DNA of 64,000 nt from NCBI GenBank assembly GCA_020634885.1, contig JACKAW010000001.1:62001-126000 (forward strand), read 5' to 3'. The DNA comes from Anaerolineales bacterium (GTDB lineage: Bacteria > Chloroflexota > Anaerolineae > Anaerolineales > Villigracilaceae). Below, in pieces: positions 1 through 8,772 of the stretch. The notes below the pieces were generated by a model that worked only from the letters and a program-made list of their open reading frames with translations, had not been told where the DNA came from and did no database searches. How positions within the stretch are numbered: the first letter of the stretch is position 1; each line of letters opens with the position of its first letter. The position numbers were made by a program, and so were the translations under genes.

Positions 1-82
1 CATCTCTTTTCTCCTTGAGTTGATGTAAAACTGGGTGGATTATATGGAAGTTTTGATTCTTGGCAATACTCAAAATAAGGTC

Positions 83-119
83 AAAAAAATCCCTTGCCAG
101 AATAGCAAGGGATTTTTTT
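83..119 (-). terminator. Terminator downstream of the acetyl-CoA synthetase gene
   Basis: A 15-bp perfect inverted repeat (83-97 and 105-119) has a 7-nt loop. Its core is a GC-containing stem flanked by an A-run on one side and a T-run on the other, so it has the shape of a rho-independent terminator in either direction. It lies just past the stop of the minus-strand synthetase gene. Confidence 0.85.
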
Positions 120-134
120 GACCTTTTCAAGTTA

Positions 135-2039
135 TTACTCTTCCAACGTACTCACATCACCTTCAGGTAGACCCTGCGCGCGAGCCTTTAGTACACGCCG
201 CATGATCTTGCCAGAGCGGGTCTTTGGAAGTTTATCGATGATCTTCACTTCCTCGGGGCGGGCAATGGCTCCCATGCTGTGAGCCACATGCTGGCGGAGT
301 TCTTCTGCCAGTTCGGCGGATGGCGCTACGCCTGAGCGAAGGATCACGAAACAGTGAATGCCCTGTCCCTTCATTTCATGTGGCAGACCAATCGCTGCCG
401 CCTCTGCCACTGCTGAGTGACTAACCAAAGCAGATTCGACTTCTGCAGTTCCGAGGCGATGACCAGATACTTTGATCACATCGTCTACGCGCCCGATGAT
501 CCAGTAATAGCCGTCTTTGTCACGTTTGGCAGAATCGCCGGTGGTGTATTTGCCCGGGTTCTTTGTCCAATATTGTTTTACATAGCGTTCATCATCGCCG
601 TAAATAGTCCGCAGCATGGATGGCCACGGATTCTTCAGAACGAGGTAGCCTTCGTTACCATCTTCGACCGGTTTGCCTTCTTCGTCTACGATCTCGGCAG
701 TTTGACCGAAGAATGGACGTGTGCCCGAGCCGGGTTTGAGAGGCACTGTGGGGGTGGGCGTGATCATGAACATACCGGTTTCAGTCTGCCACCAGGTATC
801 CATGATGGGGCACTTTTCCTTGCCAATGACACGGTGATACCACTTCCACGCTTCGGGGTTGATGGGTTCGCCCACGGAGCCGAGCAGACGAAGTGAAGAG
901 AGATCATGTTTGTTGGGCCAAGCCTCACCGAAGCGCATCAAGCCGCGGATTGCGGTCGGAGCCGTGTAGAGGATGGTGATCCCGTATTTTTCAATGCATT
1001 GCCACCATCGGTTGGGGTAGGGATAGGTGGGTCCACCTTCAAACATAAAAGAAGTGGTGCCGTTGATCAATGGTCCGTAAACGATGTAGGAATGCCCAGT
1101 TACCCAGCCTGGGTCTGCCGCGCACCAATAGCGATCTTCATCTTGAACGTCAAAAACATATTTTAGGGTGGCGTATGTACCAACCATGTACCCGCCGTGG
1201 GTGTGCAAAATGGCTTTGGGCTTGCCGGTAGAGCCGGATGTGTAAAGAATATAAAGCGGGTCTTCCGCGTCAAGTTCTTCGGTTGGACATTTGCCATTGG
1301 CAATAGGAAGCGTAAGCAGGTCATGATACCAATGGTCTCGACCGGCTTCCATTGGGATGTCTTCGTCCACGCGTTTGACGACGATCACATTTTCAACTGT
1401 AGGGCAGCGTTTGAGCGCTTCGTCTACGGTTTGTTTGAGGGGGATGACCTTGCCGTTGTTAAAACTGCGGTCCATGGTGATGACGAGTTTTGACTGGCTA
1501 TCGTCAATGCGACCTTGTAAAGCATCCACAGAGAAACCGCCAAATACAACGGAATGGATGGCGCCGATCTTGGCGCACGCCAGCATGGCAAAAGCAATTT
1601 CAGGGATACGCCCCATGTAAATCGTCACGCGGTCGCCTTTTTTAACGCCCATGGATTTAATGACATTTGCCATACGCGAGACCTCGCGGTTCATGGCGTA
1701 GTAGGAGAATGTGCGCTCTTCTTTGCCGTCTTCAGACTCCCAAATAAGCGCCAGTTGATTTTTACGGTGTGTTTTGAGGTGGCGATCAATTGCGTTATGA
1801 ACAATATTTGTCCGTGCGCCGACGAACCATTTAAAAAACGGCGGATTGGAACGGTCAAGTACCTTGTCCCACTTTTTATACCATTCCAATTCAGAAGCTT
1901 CTGCTTCCCAAAAACCTTCCAAGTCTTTTTCGGCTTTGGACGCAAGCGCTTCCCAATCTTTCACTCGTGCCTGCGTTACAACCTGCTCGGAGGGATAATA
2001 GACTTCGCCTTCCATTTCCTTCTTGCTGGTCTTTGCCAT
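135..2039 (-). CDS. acsA: Acetyl-CoA synthetase (AMP-forming acetate--CoA ligase)
   Basis: This enzyme activates acetate with ATP and CoA through an acetyl-adenylate. At 634 residues it has the usual family length. Visible motifs are the N-terminal ACAS domain, the P-loop-like adenylation motif YTSGSTGKPK near residue 265, a WWQTETG motif, and the C-terminal PKTRSGKIMRR, whose lysine is the regulatory acetylation site in the family. An AAGGAG Shine-Dalgarno lies 9 nt before the ATG. It is the last gene of a co-directional run after an FAD oxidoreductase (51-nt gap), so carbon from amine or amino-acid oxidation could feed acetate activation, which is inference. A propionate-preferring paralogue cannot be excluded from sequence alone. 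Confidence 0.92.
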   Translation of the reverse strand: MAKTSKKEMEGEVYYPSEQVVTQARVKDWEALASKAEKDLEGFWEAEASELEWYKKWDKVLDRSNPPFFKWFVGARTNIVHNAIDRHLKTHRKNQLALIWESEDGKEERTFSYYAMNREVSRMANVIKSMGVKKGDRVTIYMGRIPEIAFAMLACAKIGAIHSVVFGGFSVDALQGRIDDSQSKLVITMDRSFNNGKVIPLKQTVDEALKRCPTVENVIVVKRVDEDIPMEAGRDHWYHDLLTLPIANGKCPTEELDAEDPLYILYTSGSTGKPKAILHTHGGYMVGTYATLKYVFDVQDEDRYWCAADPGWVTGHSYIVYGPLINGTTSFMFEGGPTYPYPNRWWQCIEKYGITILYTAPTAIRGLMRFGEAWPNKHDLSSLRLLGSVGEPINPEAWKWYHRVIGKEKCPIMDTWWQTETGMFMITPTPTVPLKPGSGTRPFFGQTAEIVDEEGKPVEDGNEGYLVLKNPWPSMLRTIYGDDERYVKQYWTKNPGKYTTGDSAKRDKDGYYWIIGRVDDVIKVSGHRLGTAEVESALVSHSAVAEAAAIGLPHEMKGQGIHCFVILRSGVAPSAELAEELRQHVAHSMGAIARPEEVKIIDKLPKTRSGKIMRRVLKARAQGLPEGDVSTLEE

Positions 2040-2090
2040 TGCAGTCTCTCCTTATATGAAATTTAGACAATTCTAATACTATTTTGAAGG

Positions 2091-3410
2091 TTATTCAATC
2101 AAATCCAAAATCTTGTAATACAACCCCGCAAACGGCAAGAACCACGGGTTGCCGTTGTACAATCCCAGCGGCGCAGAGGGAAAATTAAACTTCGCAAACG
2201 GATGATCTTTGATCGTCCCTTTCATCATCGCTTCGGCAACGGTTGCGCCCAAATACGTCGCCATTGCCACGCCATGCCCGGCGTAGCCCAGTGCATAAAA
2301 GATCCCATCCTCTTCGCCCACATGTGTCATCTGGTCAAACGCAAAATCAAGCGTGCCGCCCCAGGCATACTCCACTTTCACATCTTTCAACTGCGGGTAA
2401 ATCTTAATCATCTCGTTGCGTAAAATTTCGCCGCTTTGCGCCACCGTATTTTCATTTTCAGGGAAGAACGCCGCCCGTCCGCCAAAGATCATGCGGTTAT
2501 CCCACAGCCGAAAATAATTCAAGAAATGTTTGTAATCAAAGATCATCCTATTTTTTGGGCTAAGCTCATGAGCCAATTCGTCTGAGAGCTGTTCCGTCGC
2601 AATGATGAACGAACCAATTGGAATAATCTTCTTTTGCAGCCTCTTTGTCACCCTGCCCGTATAACCGGATGTCGCCACCAAAACGGATTCAGCTTCCAAA
2701 CTCCCTCTTTCGGTTTGGATGACACTTGCACCTGCACTTGTGCCAGTTGCAAGTGCAGGTGAGAACCGGTTCTCTCTCCGCTCAAGCCTGTTGACACGCG
2801 CTCGCGCGCAAAGCGTTGCCCCCGCCTTCTCTGCCGCACCCGCCAACCCTGCCACATATTGAGCCGGGTTCAACCCGCCACTGACCTCATCTACCAACGC
2901 GCCATGATACACGTCCGTGCCGATCTCGGAGCGTAAATCTTTCGGTGAAACCAGCCGCACATTGTGATTGAACTCCTTCGCCATAAAATCCACTTCGCCT
3001 TGCAGGGAGTCATAATGCTTTGGTTTGTTCGCTGTCAGTAAATGACCATATCTTGAAAAGCCGCAATCAATAGTTTCTTCTTTAACGATTTGTTCAACAA
3101 TATCCACTGAATCCAGCGAACATTGAAATAATTCTTTTGCCAAGTTCCGCCCGTAGTTTTTGATGACTGTTTGCATGGCAGGCTTGAGTCCGGTCAACGT
3201 CATGCCACCGTTACGGGAACTCGCACCCCAACCGATGGTCTCTGCTTCGAGCACAACCACGCTCACACCCTGCTTTGCCAATGTCCGCGCCGCGCTTAAG
3301 CCCGTGTACCCACCGCCGATGATCGCTACATCCACTTTGGAGGGGATGGGGGTGAGGTCTTTGTCATCGGGCATTTGGACGGTGGTGTGCCAGTAGATGT
3401 GTTGTTTCAT
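2091..3410 (-). CDS. FAD-dependent oxidoreductase, DAO / gamma-glutamylputrescine oxidase-like
   Basis: A 439-residue flavoprotein of the D-amino-acid oxidase superfamily. The FAD-binding dinucleotide fold lies near residue 30 (GGGYTGLSAARTLAK, then a VVLEAE strand end), followed by GWGASSRNGG, which is typical of PuuB/YobN-like amine oxidases. A C-terminal GYAGHGVAMA motif closes the FAD site. The ATG at 3410 is preferred over an upstream start at 3443 because GGAG lies 8 nt before it and the FAD fold then begins at the normal distance. The substrate is probably an amine or N-methyl amino acid and cannot be named. It precedes the acetyl-CoA synthetase gene. Confidence 0.85.
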   Translation of the reverse strand: MKQHIYWHTTVQMPDDKDLTPIPSKVDVAIIGGGYTGLSAARTLAKQGVSVVVLEAETIGWGASSRNGGMTLTGLKPAMQTVIKNYGRNLAKELFQCSLDSVDIVEQIVKEETIDCGFSRYGHLLTANKPKHYDSLQGEVDFMAKEFNHNVRLVSPKDLRSEIGTDVYHGALVDEVSGGLNPAQYVAGLAGAAEKAGATLCARARVNRLERRENRFSPALATGTSAGASVIQTERGSLEAESVLVATSGYTGRVTKRLQKKIIPIGSFIIATEQLSDELAHELSPKNRMIFDYKHFLNYFRLWDNRMIFGGRAAFFPENENTVAQSGEILRNEMIKIYPQLKDVKVEYAWGGTLDFAFDQMTHVGEEDGIFYALGYAGHGVAMATYLGATVAEAMMKGTIKDHPFAKFNFPSAPLGLYNGNPWFLPFAGLYYKILDLIE

Positions 3411-3423
3411 AATAGTTGCTCCA

Positions 3424-3474
3424 GCCGCCGTCCCCGGCGGCATATTTGAAATAAATCGCCGAGGACGGCGATTT
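3424..3474. repeat. Two adjacent GC-rich hairpins in the intergenic gap
   Basis: The 72-nt gap holds a GCCGCC/GGCGGC hairpin (3424-3441) and a perfect 9-bp stem with an AGGA loop (3453-3461 and 3466-3474). Parts of the two hairpins are complementary to each other (CGCCGTCC near 3427 and GGACGGCG near 3463), so alternative folds are possible. There is no T-run, so this is not a classical terminator. Confidence 0.6.
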
Positions 3475-3482
3475 GAGCGGGT

Positions 3483-4862
3483 TTATTCCAAAATTTCTTC
3501 CCAATTTAATTCTTTGAACGCTTCCTGTAAACGATGACCATCGTCCACGACGATGTATTTTAGGTCTGTGAAGAATTTTTCGGCATATTCGCGTGTTTCG
3601 TCGAGCGGAACGACGTCGTCCGCTGTCCCGTGGATAACGGCTGTGGGTACAGAGACAGGCTCGAGATTAAGATAGGAGTCGAAGGGATTTTTCATCAAAG
3701 CTGGGGCGAGCAGAATCAGCTTGCGGACGTAAGTCGGCTTTTGACAAGTGAAGACTGTCCCCATTAATCCGCCCAGAGACGAACCGATGATCGTCCAGCC
3801 TTTTTTGCGACCGATGATCTTTTTGAGTTGCGCCATGCGTTCGTCGAAGTCGCCGGTGAAATCGGGCGTGACCATGCCGGGGAACTTCTCAGCGAATTGA
3901 CGGGCTTTGCCGCTTTGGCTGTTGCTGTCTGAGCCGTGGAGGTAGATGATGCGGGAATTGTCCATTTTCTTTTTTCTCGGCTTGCGCGCTGGTTTGGGTT
4001 TGAGTTCAAGTGGCGCGTTTTCGTCGATGAAATCGTCGGGCTCGGCGGGTTTGGCGCTGACCATTGATTGTGGGCGAAGCAGATCGCGCAGTTCTTTTTG
4101 CAGTGGCGGCGGAAAATCTGGCGAGATGCGCCGCATAGTGACGGCGGTCATCGGGTTCTCGGTGGTGCCAAGAATATGCTTGAGCATGAAGATAGTCTCA
4201 CTGGCTGACGCGCGATAAAGTGTGACGATGAGATCAGTGAGATCGCCTTGCAAGGTGGAAGGTGCTTCTTCGACGATGGGTTCAACCAGGTCGAAGATGG
4301 CGGGCAGGTTTTCAAAGTCTGAGTCTGCGATCATAGGGATGAGCGCTTGAATGCCGTTCGACCAGGTGCGAGATCGTTCGGGGTGCAGATACTCGCGCAC
4401 GAGTGCAAGAAATTGATTAGGTGTTTCTTTGCGCATACGTGTGAGACTTGTAGTGAGTAGCGCCACGCGCACTTCCGGGTCGCGGATCTGTTGCGTCCAT
4501 GCGGTGATGCGGGGAAGCAGGCGTTCTTCCTGCGGCGGGATGCGCCCTAGTAAATATGAAGCGAGCAGACGCGTTTCAAGTGCGCCTTCATCCCAGAGCA
4601 GGTCGGCGAGTTCGAGCGCGAAGTGTGGATTCTCTTCGGCTTTGAGACGCAGTTCGTTTTGAATTTGAGTTAAGACAGCGGGGGGCGTGCGGTAGGTTTT
4701 GAGGTTTGAGCCCGGTGCGACGTTTTCCACGGTTCGCAATGTGTAATTTACATAGAACTCAAGAATCTCGCGCAAATGCTTCATGAACTCGTCTGGCAGG
4801 AAGAAAAAATCTGCGAGGCGAGCGGCTTGTTTGCGGAGGCGGGTTAAGTCAATGGCGGGCAT
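3483..4862 (-). CDS. HEAT-like helical repeat protein fused to a YqiA-like alpha/beta hydrolase
   Basis: This 459-residue protein has two unlike halves. Residues 1 to about 270 are predicted all-helical with a HEAT/AlkD-like repeat character (repeated leucine-rich helix pairs such as LLASYLLGRIPPQEERLL). A basic linker (KPKPARKPRKKK) ends at Met300, and residues 300-459 form a small alpha/beta hydrolase with IIYLHGSDSNSQSGKA, the nucleophile elbow GSSLGG, a DDVVP acid loop and a late histidine (DDGH), as in YqiA/UPF0227 esterases. The ORF is continuous. Met300 could be a second internal start that makes the hydrolase alone, but no clear ribosome site is seen there. The N-terminal start has only a weak ribosome site. 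Function and substrate are unknown. Confidence 0.75.
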   Translation of the reverse strand: MPAIDLTRLRKQAARLADFFFLPDEFMKHLREILEFYVNYTLRTVENVAPGSNLKTYRTPPAVLTQIQNELRLKAEENPHFALELADLLWDEGALETRLLASYLLGRIPPQEERLLPRITAWTQQIRDPEVRVALLTTSLTRMRKETPNQFLALVREYLHPERSRTWSNGIQALIPMIADSDFENLPAIFDLVEPIVEEAPSTLQGDLTDLIVTLYRASASETIFMLKHILGTTENPMTAVTMRRISPDFPPPLQKELRDLLRPQSMVSAKPAEPDDFIDENAPLELKPKPARKPRKKKMDNSRIIYLHGSDSNSQSGKARQFAEKFPGMVTPDFTGDFDERMAQLKKIIGRKKGWTIIGSSLGGLMGTVFTCQKPTYVRKLILLAPALMKNPFDSYLNLEPVSVPTAVIHGTADDVVPLDETREYAEKFFTDLKYIVVDDGHRLQEAFKELNWEEILE

Positions 4863-4915
4863 AAGGACAATGGGTCGTGTATGGTGGGTAGTTGGTAGTG
4901 AGTATAAATTAAAAA

Positions 4916-4956
4916 GTAGTGTTCAGTGGTTGTTTTTACTTTCCACTGAACACTAC
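4916..4956. repeat. Perfect 14-bp intergenic inverted repeat
   Basis: GTAGTGTTCAGTGG (4916-4929) and its exact complement (4943-4956) enclose a 13-nt T-rich loop, just past the proS stop codon. There are A5 upstream and T5 some nucleotides downstream. It may end proS transcription, or it may be a dispersed REP/MITE-like dyad. Confidence 0.65.
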
Positions 4957-4970
4957 CCACTATCAACTTT

Positions 4971-6410
4971 TTAATACGCTTTCGCGAAATACACCTTGCG
5001 CTTGCTGGGCTTGCCACAGACTATGCATTTGCCTTCCGCGTCTGGCTGGTGGAAGGGGATATTGCGGGTGGTGGCTTTGGTATCTTCCTTGACTTTCTTT
5101 TCACATTCGGTTGATTCGCACCAGTAAGCAAATGCCCAGGCATCCTGAACGACCTTCTTCAGGTCTTCGTAGTTGTCTACGTTGTGGATGTTCGCGTCGC
5201 GGTATTCGGTGGCGCGTTTGAGGAGCGAGGCTTGCACATCGGTCAACAGATTCTTGACTGTGCCGGCGATGCCTTCTTGTGAGACAAAGGTTTTGCCTTC
5301 TTTGCCGGGCTTATCACGGCGGGCGAGGGCAACAGTTCCTTTTTCCACGTCCTTGGGACCGATCTCCACGCGGACGGGTACGCCGCGCATTTCCCAGTCG
5401 TTGAACTTGAAGCCAGAGGAAACGTTGTCGCGGTCGTCAAACTTCACGCGCACGCCCGCAGCTTTGATGTCAGCAAAGAGGCGGTCGGCTACTTCCATCA
5501 CCTTTTCTTTTTCCGCGTCGTTCTTGAAAATGGGAACAACCACAGCCTGAATAGGAGCAAGGCGGGGCGGCAGGACGAGACCGTTATCATCGCCATGCAC
5601 CATGATCATCGCGCCAATGATGCGGGAAGAGATCGCCCACGAGGTGGTTTGGGCAAAGGTCAGTTTGTTATCTTTGTTCAAGAACTGGATCTCGAACGCC
5701 TTGGCGAAGTTATCGCCAAAGTAATGGGATGTGCCCGATTGCAACGCGCGCTTATCCCACATCATCGCTTCAATGGATGTGGTGATCTGTGCGCCAGCAA
5801 AACGCTCGGTTTCGGACTTGGTGCCTTTGAGCACGGGGATGGCGGCTTCTTCGAGGCAAAAGCGTTCGTAGATGTCGAGAATGCGATACATCTCTTCCTT
5901 AGCTTCTTCTTCACTGGCGTGCGCGGTGTGACCTTCGTGCCAGTAGAATTCCGCCGTGCGCAGGAAGAGCTTGGTGCGCAATTCCCAGCGCATCACCGAA
6001 CCCCATTGCACGATCAACAACGGCAGGTCGCGCCAAGACTTGACCCATTTGGAATACATGTGACCGATGATGGTCTCGGAGGTGGGGCGCACCGCGAGTT
6101 TTTCTTCAAGCTCTTGTCCGCCGCCGTGGGTGACGACCGCCAACTCTGGCGCAAAGCCTTCCACGTGTTCCTTTTCTTTTTCAAAGAACGACATCGGGAT
6201 GAGGGTAGGGAATGCCGCGTTGACGTGTCCAGTCTTCTTGAATTCTGCGTCGAGCCAGGATGTGATGTTTTCCCACAATGCCCAACCGTACGGTTTGACC
6301 ACCATGCATCCGCGCACGGGGGCGTAGTCTGCCATGTCGGAACGCACAACCAACTGGTTGTACCATTCGGAAAAGTCTTCTGCTCGGGTGGGTAATTTTT
6401 CTTCTGCCAT
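4971..6410 (-). CDS. proS: Prolyl-tRNA synthetase, archaeal/eukaryal-type
   Basis: It charges tRNA-Pro. The 479 residues lack the editing (INS) insertion of the long bacterial type. The class II core is present, with motif 2 around VMRWELRTKLFLRTAEFYWHEGHTAH and motif 3 around ISSRIIGAMIMVHGDDNGLVLPP. The C-terminus has the zinc-binding extension (CESTEC ... CIVC) and ends in a tyrosine, both typical of the archaeal/eukaryal ProRS branch also found in some bacteria. An AGAGGA ribosome site lies 4 nt before the ATG. It is followed by a LOG gene upstream on the same strand. Confidence 0.93.
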   Translation of the reverse strand: MAEEKLPTRAEDFSEWYNQLVVRSDMADYAPVRGCMVVKPYGWALWENITSWLDAEFKKTGHVNAAFPTLIPMSFFEKEKEHVEGFAPELAVVTHGGGQELEEKLAVRPTSETIIGHMYSKWVKSWRDLPLLIVQWGSVMRWELRTKLFLRTAEFYWHEGHTAHASEEEAKEEMYRILDIYERFCLEEAAIPVLKGTKSETERFAGAQITTSIEAMMWDKRALQSGTSHYFGDNFAKAFEIQFLNKDNKLTFAQTTSWAISSRIIGAMIMVHGDDNGLVLPPRLAPIQAVVVPIFKNDAEKEKVMEVADRLFADIKAAGVRVKFDDRDNVSSGFKFNDWEMRGVPVRVEIGPKDVEKGTVALARRDKPGKEGKTFVSQEGIAGTVKNLLTDVQASLLKRATEYRDANIHNVDNYEDLKKVVQDAWAFAYWCESTECEKKVKEDTKATTRNIPFHQPDAEGKCIVCGKPSKRKVYFAKAY

Positions 6411-6439
6411 TTTGTCCTCTTTGGTTTACAGGTTGCATA

Positions 6440-6474
6440 TTGAACGTCGAAGGTTTTGAACCTGCGACGTTCAA
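6440..6474. repeat. Intergenic hairpin overlapping the LOG stop codon
   Basis: TTGAACGTCG (6440-6449) pairs with CGACGTTCAA (6465-6474), and an inner AGGTT/AACCT stem continues the helix. The hairpin covers the stop codon of the LOG gene and sits between it and proS. There is no T-tract, so it is more likely an mRNA-processing or attenuating structure, or a dispersed dyad, than a standard terminator. Confidence 0.6.
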
Positions 6475-7001
6475 TTATCTAACGTTTTAACAGCTTCTTT
6501 CACATCTTCGGCAAAGTATAACAAGTCTCTGTGCTCGGGTGACATGTAACTTTCAAATTCAATAAAATAATTGTCGAAAATAAAATCCCAGCCTTGTCCG
6601 ATCAAGATCAAGGGTTTCTTGGGTAACGACTCGATGATCATCAAATTCCACATCAGCGTGATCTCGGTCAGCGTGCCGGGTCCGCCGGGCAGGGCGATGG
6701 CTGCGTCACAACCTTCGATCAATGCCATGAGGCGGTCAGAAAGCGTTTTCTTCTTGCGTTCCTCTTTCACAAAGGCATTTGCCCGCGAGCCGCGCCAGTC
6801 TTCAATGTCGCTGCAGGTCACACCGATGACATGTCCGCCTGCTTCGTTCGCTCCGCGTGAGATGGCTTCCATTGTACCCATGTAACCGCCGGTGAGTACG
6901 GTGTGTCCACGCTCAGCGAGGAGGCTGCCCAATTCACGAGCTTCTTCGTATGCGGGTGTTCCTTCTTTCGGCTGTGCGCCGCCAAAAACAGTGATGTTCA
7001 T
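6471..7001 (-). CDS. LOG-family (TIGR00725/lysine-decarboxylase-like) nucleotide phosphoribohydrolase
   Basis: A 176-residue Rossmann-fold protein with the family signatures GGYMGTMEAIS and PGGPGTLTE (the PGGxGTxxE motif). The family cleaves the ribose-base bond of AMP or cytokinin monophosphates. The bacterial substrate is often unproven, and a purine-salvage or housekeeping role is likely. A GGAG ribosome site lies 6 nt before the ATG. Confidence 0.85.
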   Translation of the reverse strand: MNITVFGGAQPKEGTPAYEEARELGSLLAERGHTVLTGGYMGTMEAISRGANEAGGHVIGVTCSDIEDWRGSRANAFVKEERKKKTLSDRLMALIEGCDAAIALPGGPGTLTEITLMWNLMIIESLPKKPLILIGQGWDFIFDNYFIEFESYMSPEHRDLLYFAEDVKEAVKTLDN

Positions 7002-7056
7002 TTATTCTCCGTAGGGCGGGTCATCCCGCTTCGGGCAACAGGACGTCGCCTCTACA

Positions 7057-7368
7057 TTATTGATCCCAAGTTCTCGTTTTATTCTTCTCGATCTTTTTCA
7101 ATACCGCATTTTCCAAATCAATTTCAGAAACAGAAGCCAACTGCAAAAGATACAACATCACATCTGCCAATTCACTGCCCAGTTCATCACGATCTTTGAT
7201 CTCATCTGTAAATTGAAAGTGTTCCAAAATTTCTGCCGCCTCTATCGAAAGTGATACCGCCAAATTGCGCGGAGTCTGCGGACGTTTGCTATCAGCCTCG
7301 TACCAGCCCTTCGACTTGACCAGCGCGTGCATTTGTTCTGTCAATTCTTTGATCGTCAAATCGCTCAT
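7057..7368 (-). CDS. MazG-like nucleotide pyrophosphohydrolase
   Basis: The 103-residue protein (start at 7368, MSDLTIKELTEQ; an ATG at 7377 is also possible) matches small all-alpha MazG/DCTPP1-like NTP pyrophosphatases. The metal-binding glutamates appear in SIEAAEILEHF, and the ELADVMLYLLQL helix carries the second acidic pair. Such enzymes hydrolyse non-canonical or surplus (d)NTPs. It is divergent from the CCA-type nucleotidyltransferase gene. The 55-nt gap before the LOG gene carries a GCGGG/CCCGC hairpin near 7017-7030. Confidence 0.82.
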   Translation of the reverse strand: MSDLTIKELTEQMHALVKSKGWYEADSKRPQTPRNLAVSLSIEAAEILEHFQFTDEIKDRDELGSELADVMLYLLQLASVSEIDLENAVLKKIEKNKTRTWDQ

Positions 7369-7505
7369 ACTCACCATCCAATAAAAAACGGCTCGCCAAG
7401 TCTGGGAGCCGTTTGGGCGCAATTAAGCGAACCTAGCCAGACCTGGAGGATATACAACTTCGAGGGGACGGGTTCGGGTTCATTAACATGCGCCGATTAT
7501 ACGTG

Positions 7506-7511
7506 TAAAAT
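7506..7511 (+). promoter_or_regulatory. -10 element placed for a leaderless transcript
   Basis: TAAAAT lies 7 nt before the ATG at 7519, so the expected transcription start coincides with the start codon. No Shine-Dalgarno is near the start. No convincing -35 was found. Confidence 0.45.
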
Positions 7512-7518
7512 TGAATTT

Positions 7519-8772
7519 ATGCAAAAGGATGACCTGCTTCGCCTCATGCGTGACCCAAACCTGATTCCGTCCGAAAAACAGACTCTACTCTCGAACATTG
7601 CCAGCCAAGCCGCATCCTTGAACATGCCTTGCTATGTGGTGGGGGGCTTCGTCCGTGACCTTTTGCTGGGTAAGCCCATTAACGATCTGGATATTATCGT
7701 AGAAGGTGACGCGATAAAACTTGGCAAAAAACTTGTTGAGGTATATGGCGGCAAGTTGACGCCGCACTTCAAATTCCACACTGCCATCTGGCACCTGCCC
7801 GAAAACTTCAACCTACAGCCTGCAACCCTAGACCTTATCACTGCCCGCAAAGAAACCTACGAAAAACCCGGCGCATTGCCAACGGTCACACCAGCCACCA
7901 TTGAAGATGATCTTCGCCGCCGCGACTTTACCATTAATGCAATGGCTATTCGTTTGGACGGGGAAGCCTTCGGTGAAATTCACGACCCACTGGAAGGGCA
8001 GGCAGACCTAAAACAAAGAGTGATCCGGGTTCTTCATCCACAATCATTCATAGATGACCCAACCCGCATTTTTCGCGCCATCCGCTATGAAGTGCGTTAT
8101 GGCTTTTCGATGGATGCAATGACGTTGGATTTGGTCAATTCTGAAGCATTGAAAATTTTGCATTCACTCAGTGGAGAACGTCTGCGCCATGAGCTGGATC
8201 TGTTTTTTGACGAAGACCAAGCTGTCGAAATGATCTGGCGGGCTGGTGGTTTGGGGCTGCTGCATTCTATTCACCCCAAAATGCCAGAGTTCACTCAAGA
8301 GTATGTTGAATTTCTTGAAATGGATATGACATTGGATGTTCAGGCTGATCGTCAAACGACAGGCTTTATTCTTTGGTTTATGAGCCTTTCAGAAGAAGAT
8401 GTGATTTTGCTTTCCAACCGTCTGAGTTTTACAAATGAGTTGACCCTGGCTGTATGGGCTGGCGCGCAATTAAAACGAGGTCTGCCGCACCTGATAGATT
8501 TGAAACCAAGCGAGTGGGTATATACATTGGAGAAGTTGCCGCTGCTTTCGATCTATGCGGTGTACCTGGTTTCAGGTGAGAATGCTTTGTTGAGTTATAT
8601 TTCCATTTGGCGGCATGTAAAGCCCCATACAACAGGAAACGACCTGAAGGAGTTGGGCTTGCCTGCGGGTCCACGTTTTGGAGAGATCTTACTTCGGCTG
8701 CGTTCTGCGTGGCTGGATGGTGAAGTAAGCAATGAATCTCAGGAAAAGGAATTGCTCACCAAGCTTCTATGA
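7519..8772 (+). CDS. tRNA nucleotidyltransferase / poly(A) polymerase family protein (CCA-adding type)
   Basis: A 417-residue class II nucleotidyltransferase. The catalytic head has CYVVGGFVRDLLLG and the metal-binding NDLDIIVEG, followed by RRDFTINAMAIRLDG, DPLEGQADLKQRVIRVLHPQSFIDDPTRIFRAIRYEVRYGF and the ERLRHELDL helix, all hallmarks of CCA-adding enzymes. No C-terminal HD domain is evident. The likely role is 3'-CCA addition or repair, but poly(A) or A-adding members share the same motifs. The start at ATG 7519 fits the fold. The longer upstream frame has no family similarity. The stop overlaps the next start as ATGA, implying translational coupling. Confidence 0.85.
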   Translation: MQKDDLLRLMRDPNLIPSEKQTLLSNIASQAASLNMPCYVVGGFVRDLLLGKPINDLDIIVEGDAIKLGKKLVEVYGGKLTPHFKFHTAIWHLPENFNLQPATLDLITARKETYEKPGALPTVTPATIEDDLRRRDFTINAMAIRLDGEAFGEIHDPLEGQADLKQRVIRVLHPQSFIDDPTRIFRAIRYEVRYGFSMDAMTLDLVNSEALKILHSLSGERLRHELDLFFDEDQAVEMIWRAGGLGLLHSIHPKMPEFTQEYVEFLEMDMTLDVQADRQTTGFILWFMSLSEEDVILLSNRLSFTNELTLAVWAGAQLKRGLPHLIDLKPSEWVYTLEKLPLLSIYAVYLVSGENALLSYISIWRHVKPHTTGNDLKELGLPAGPRFGEILLRLRSAWLDGEVSNESQEKELLTKLL

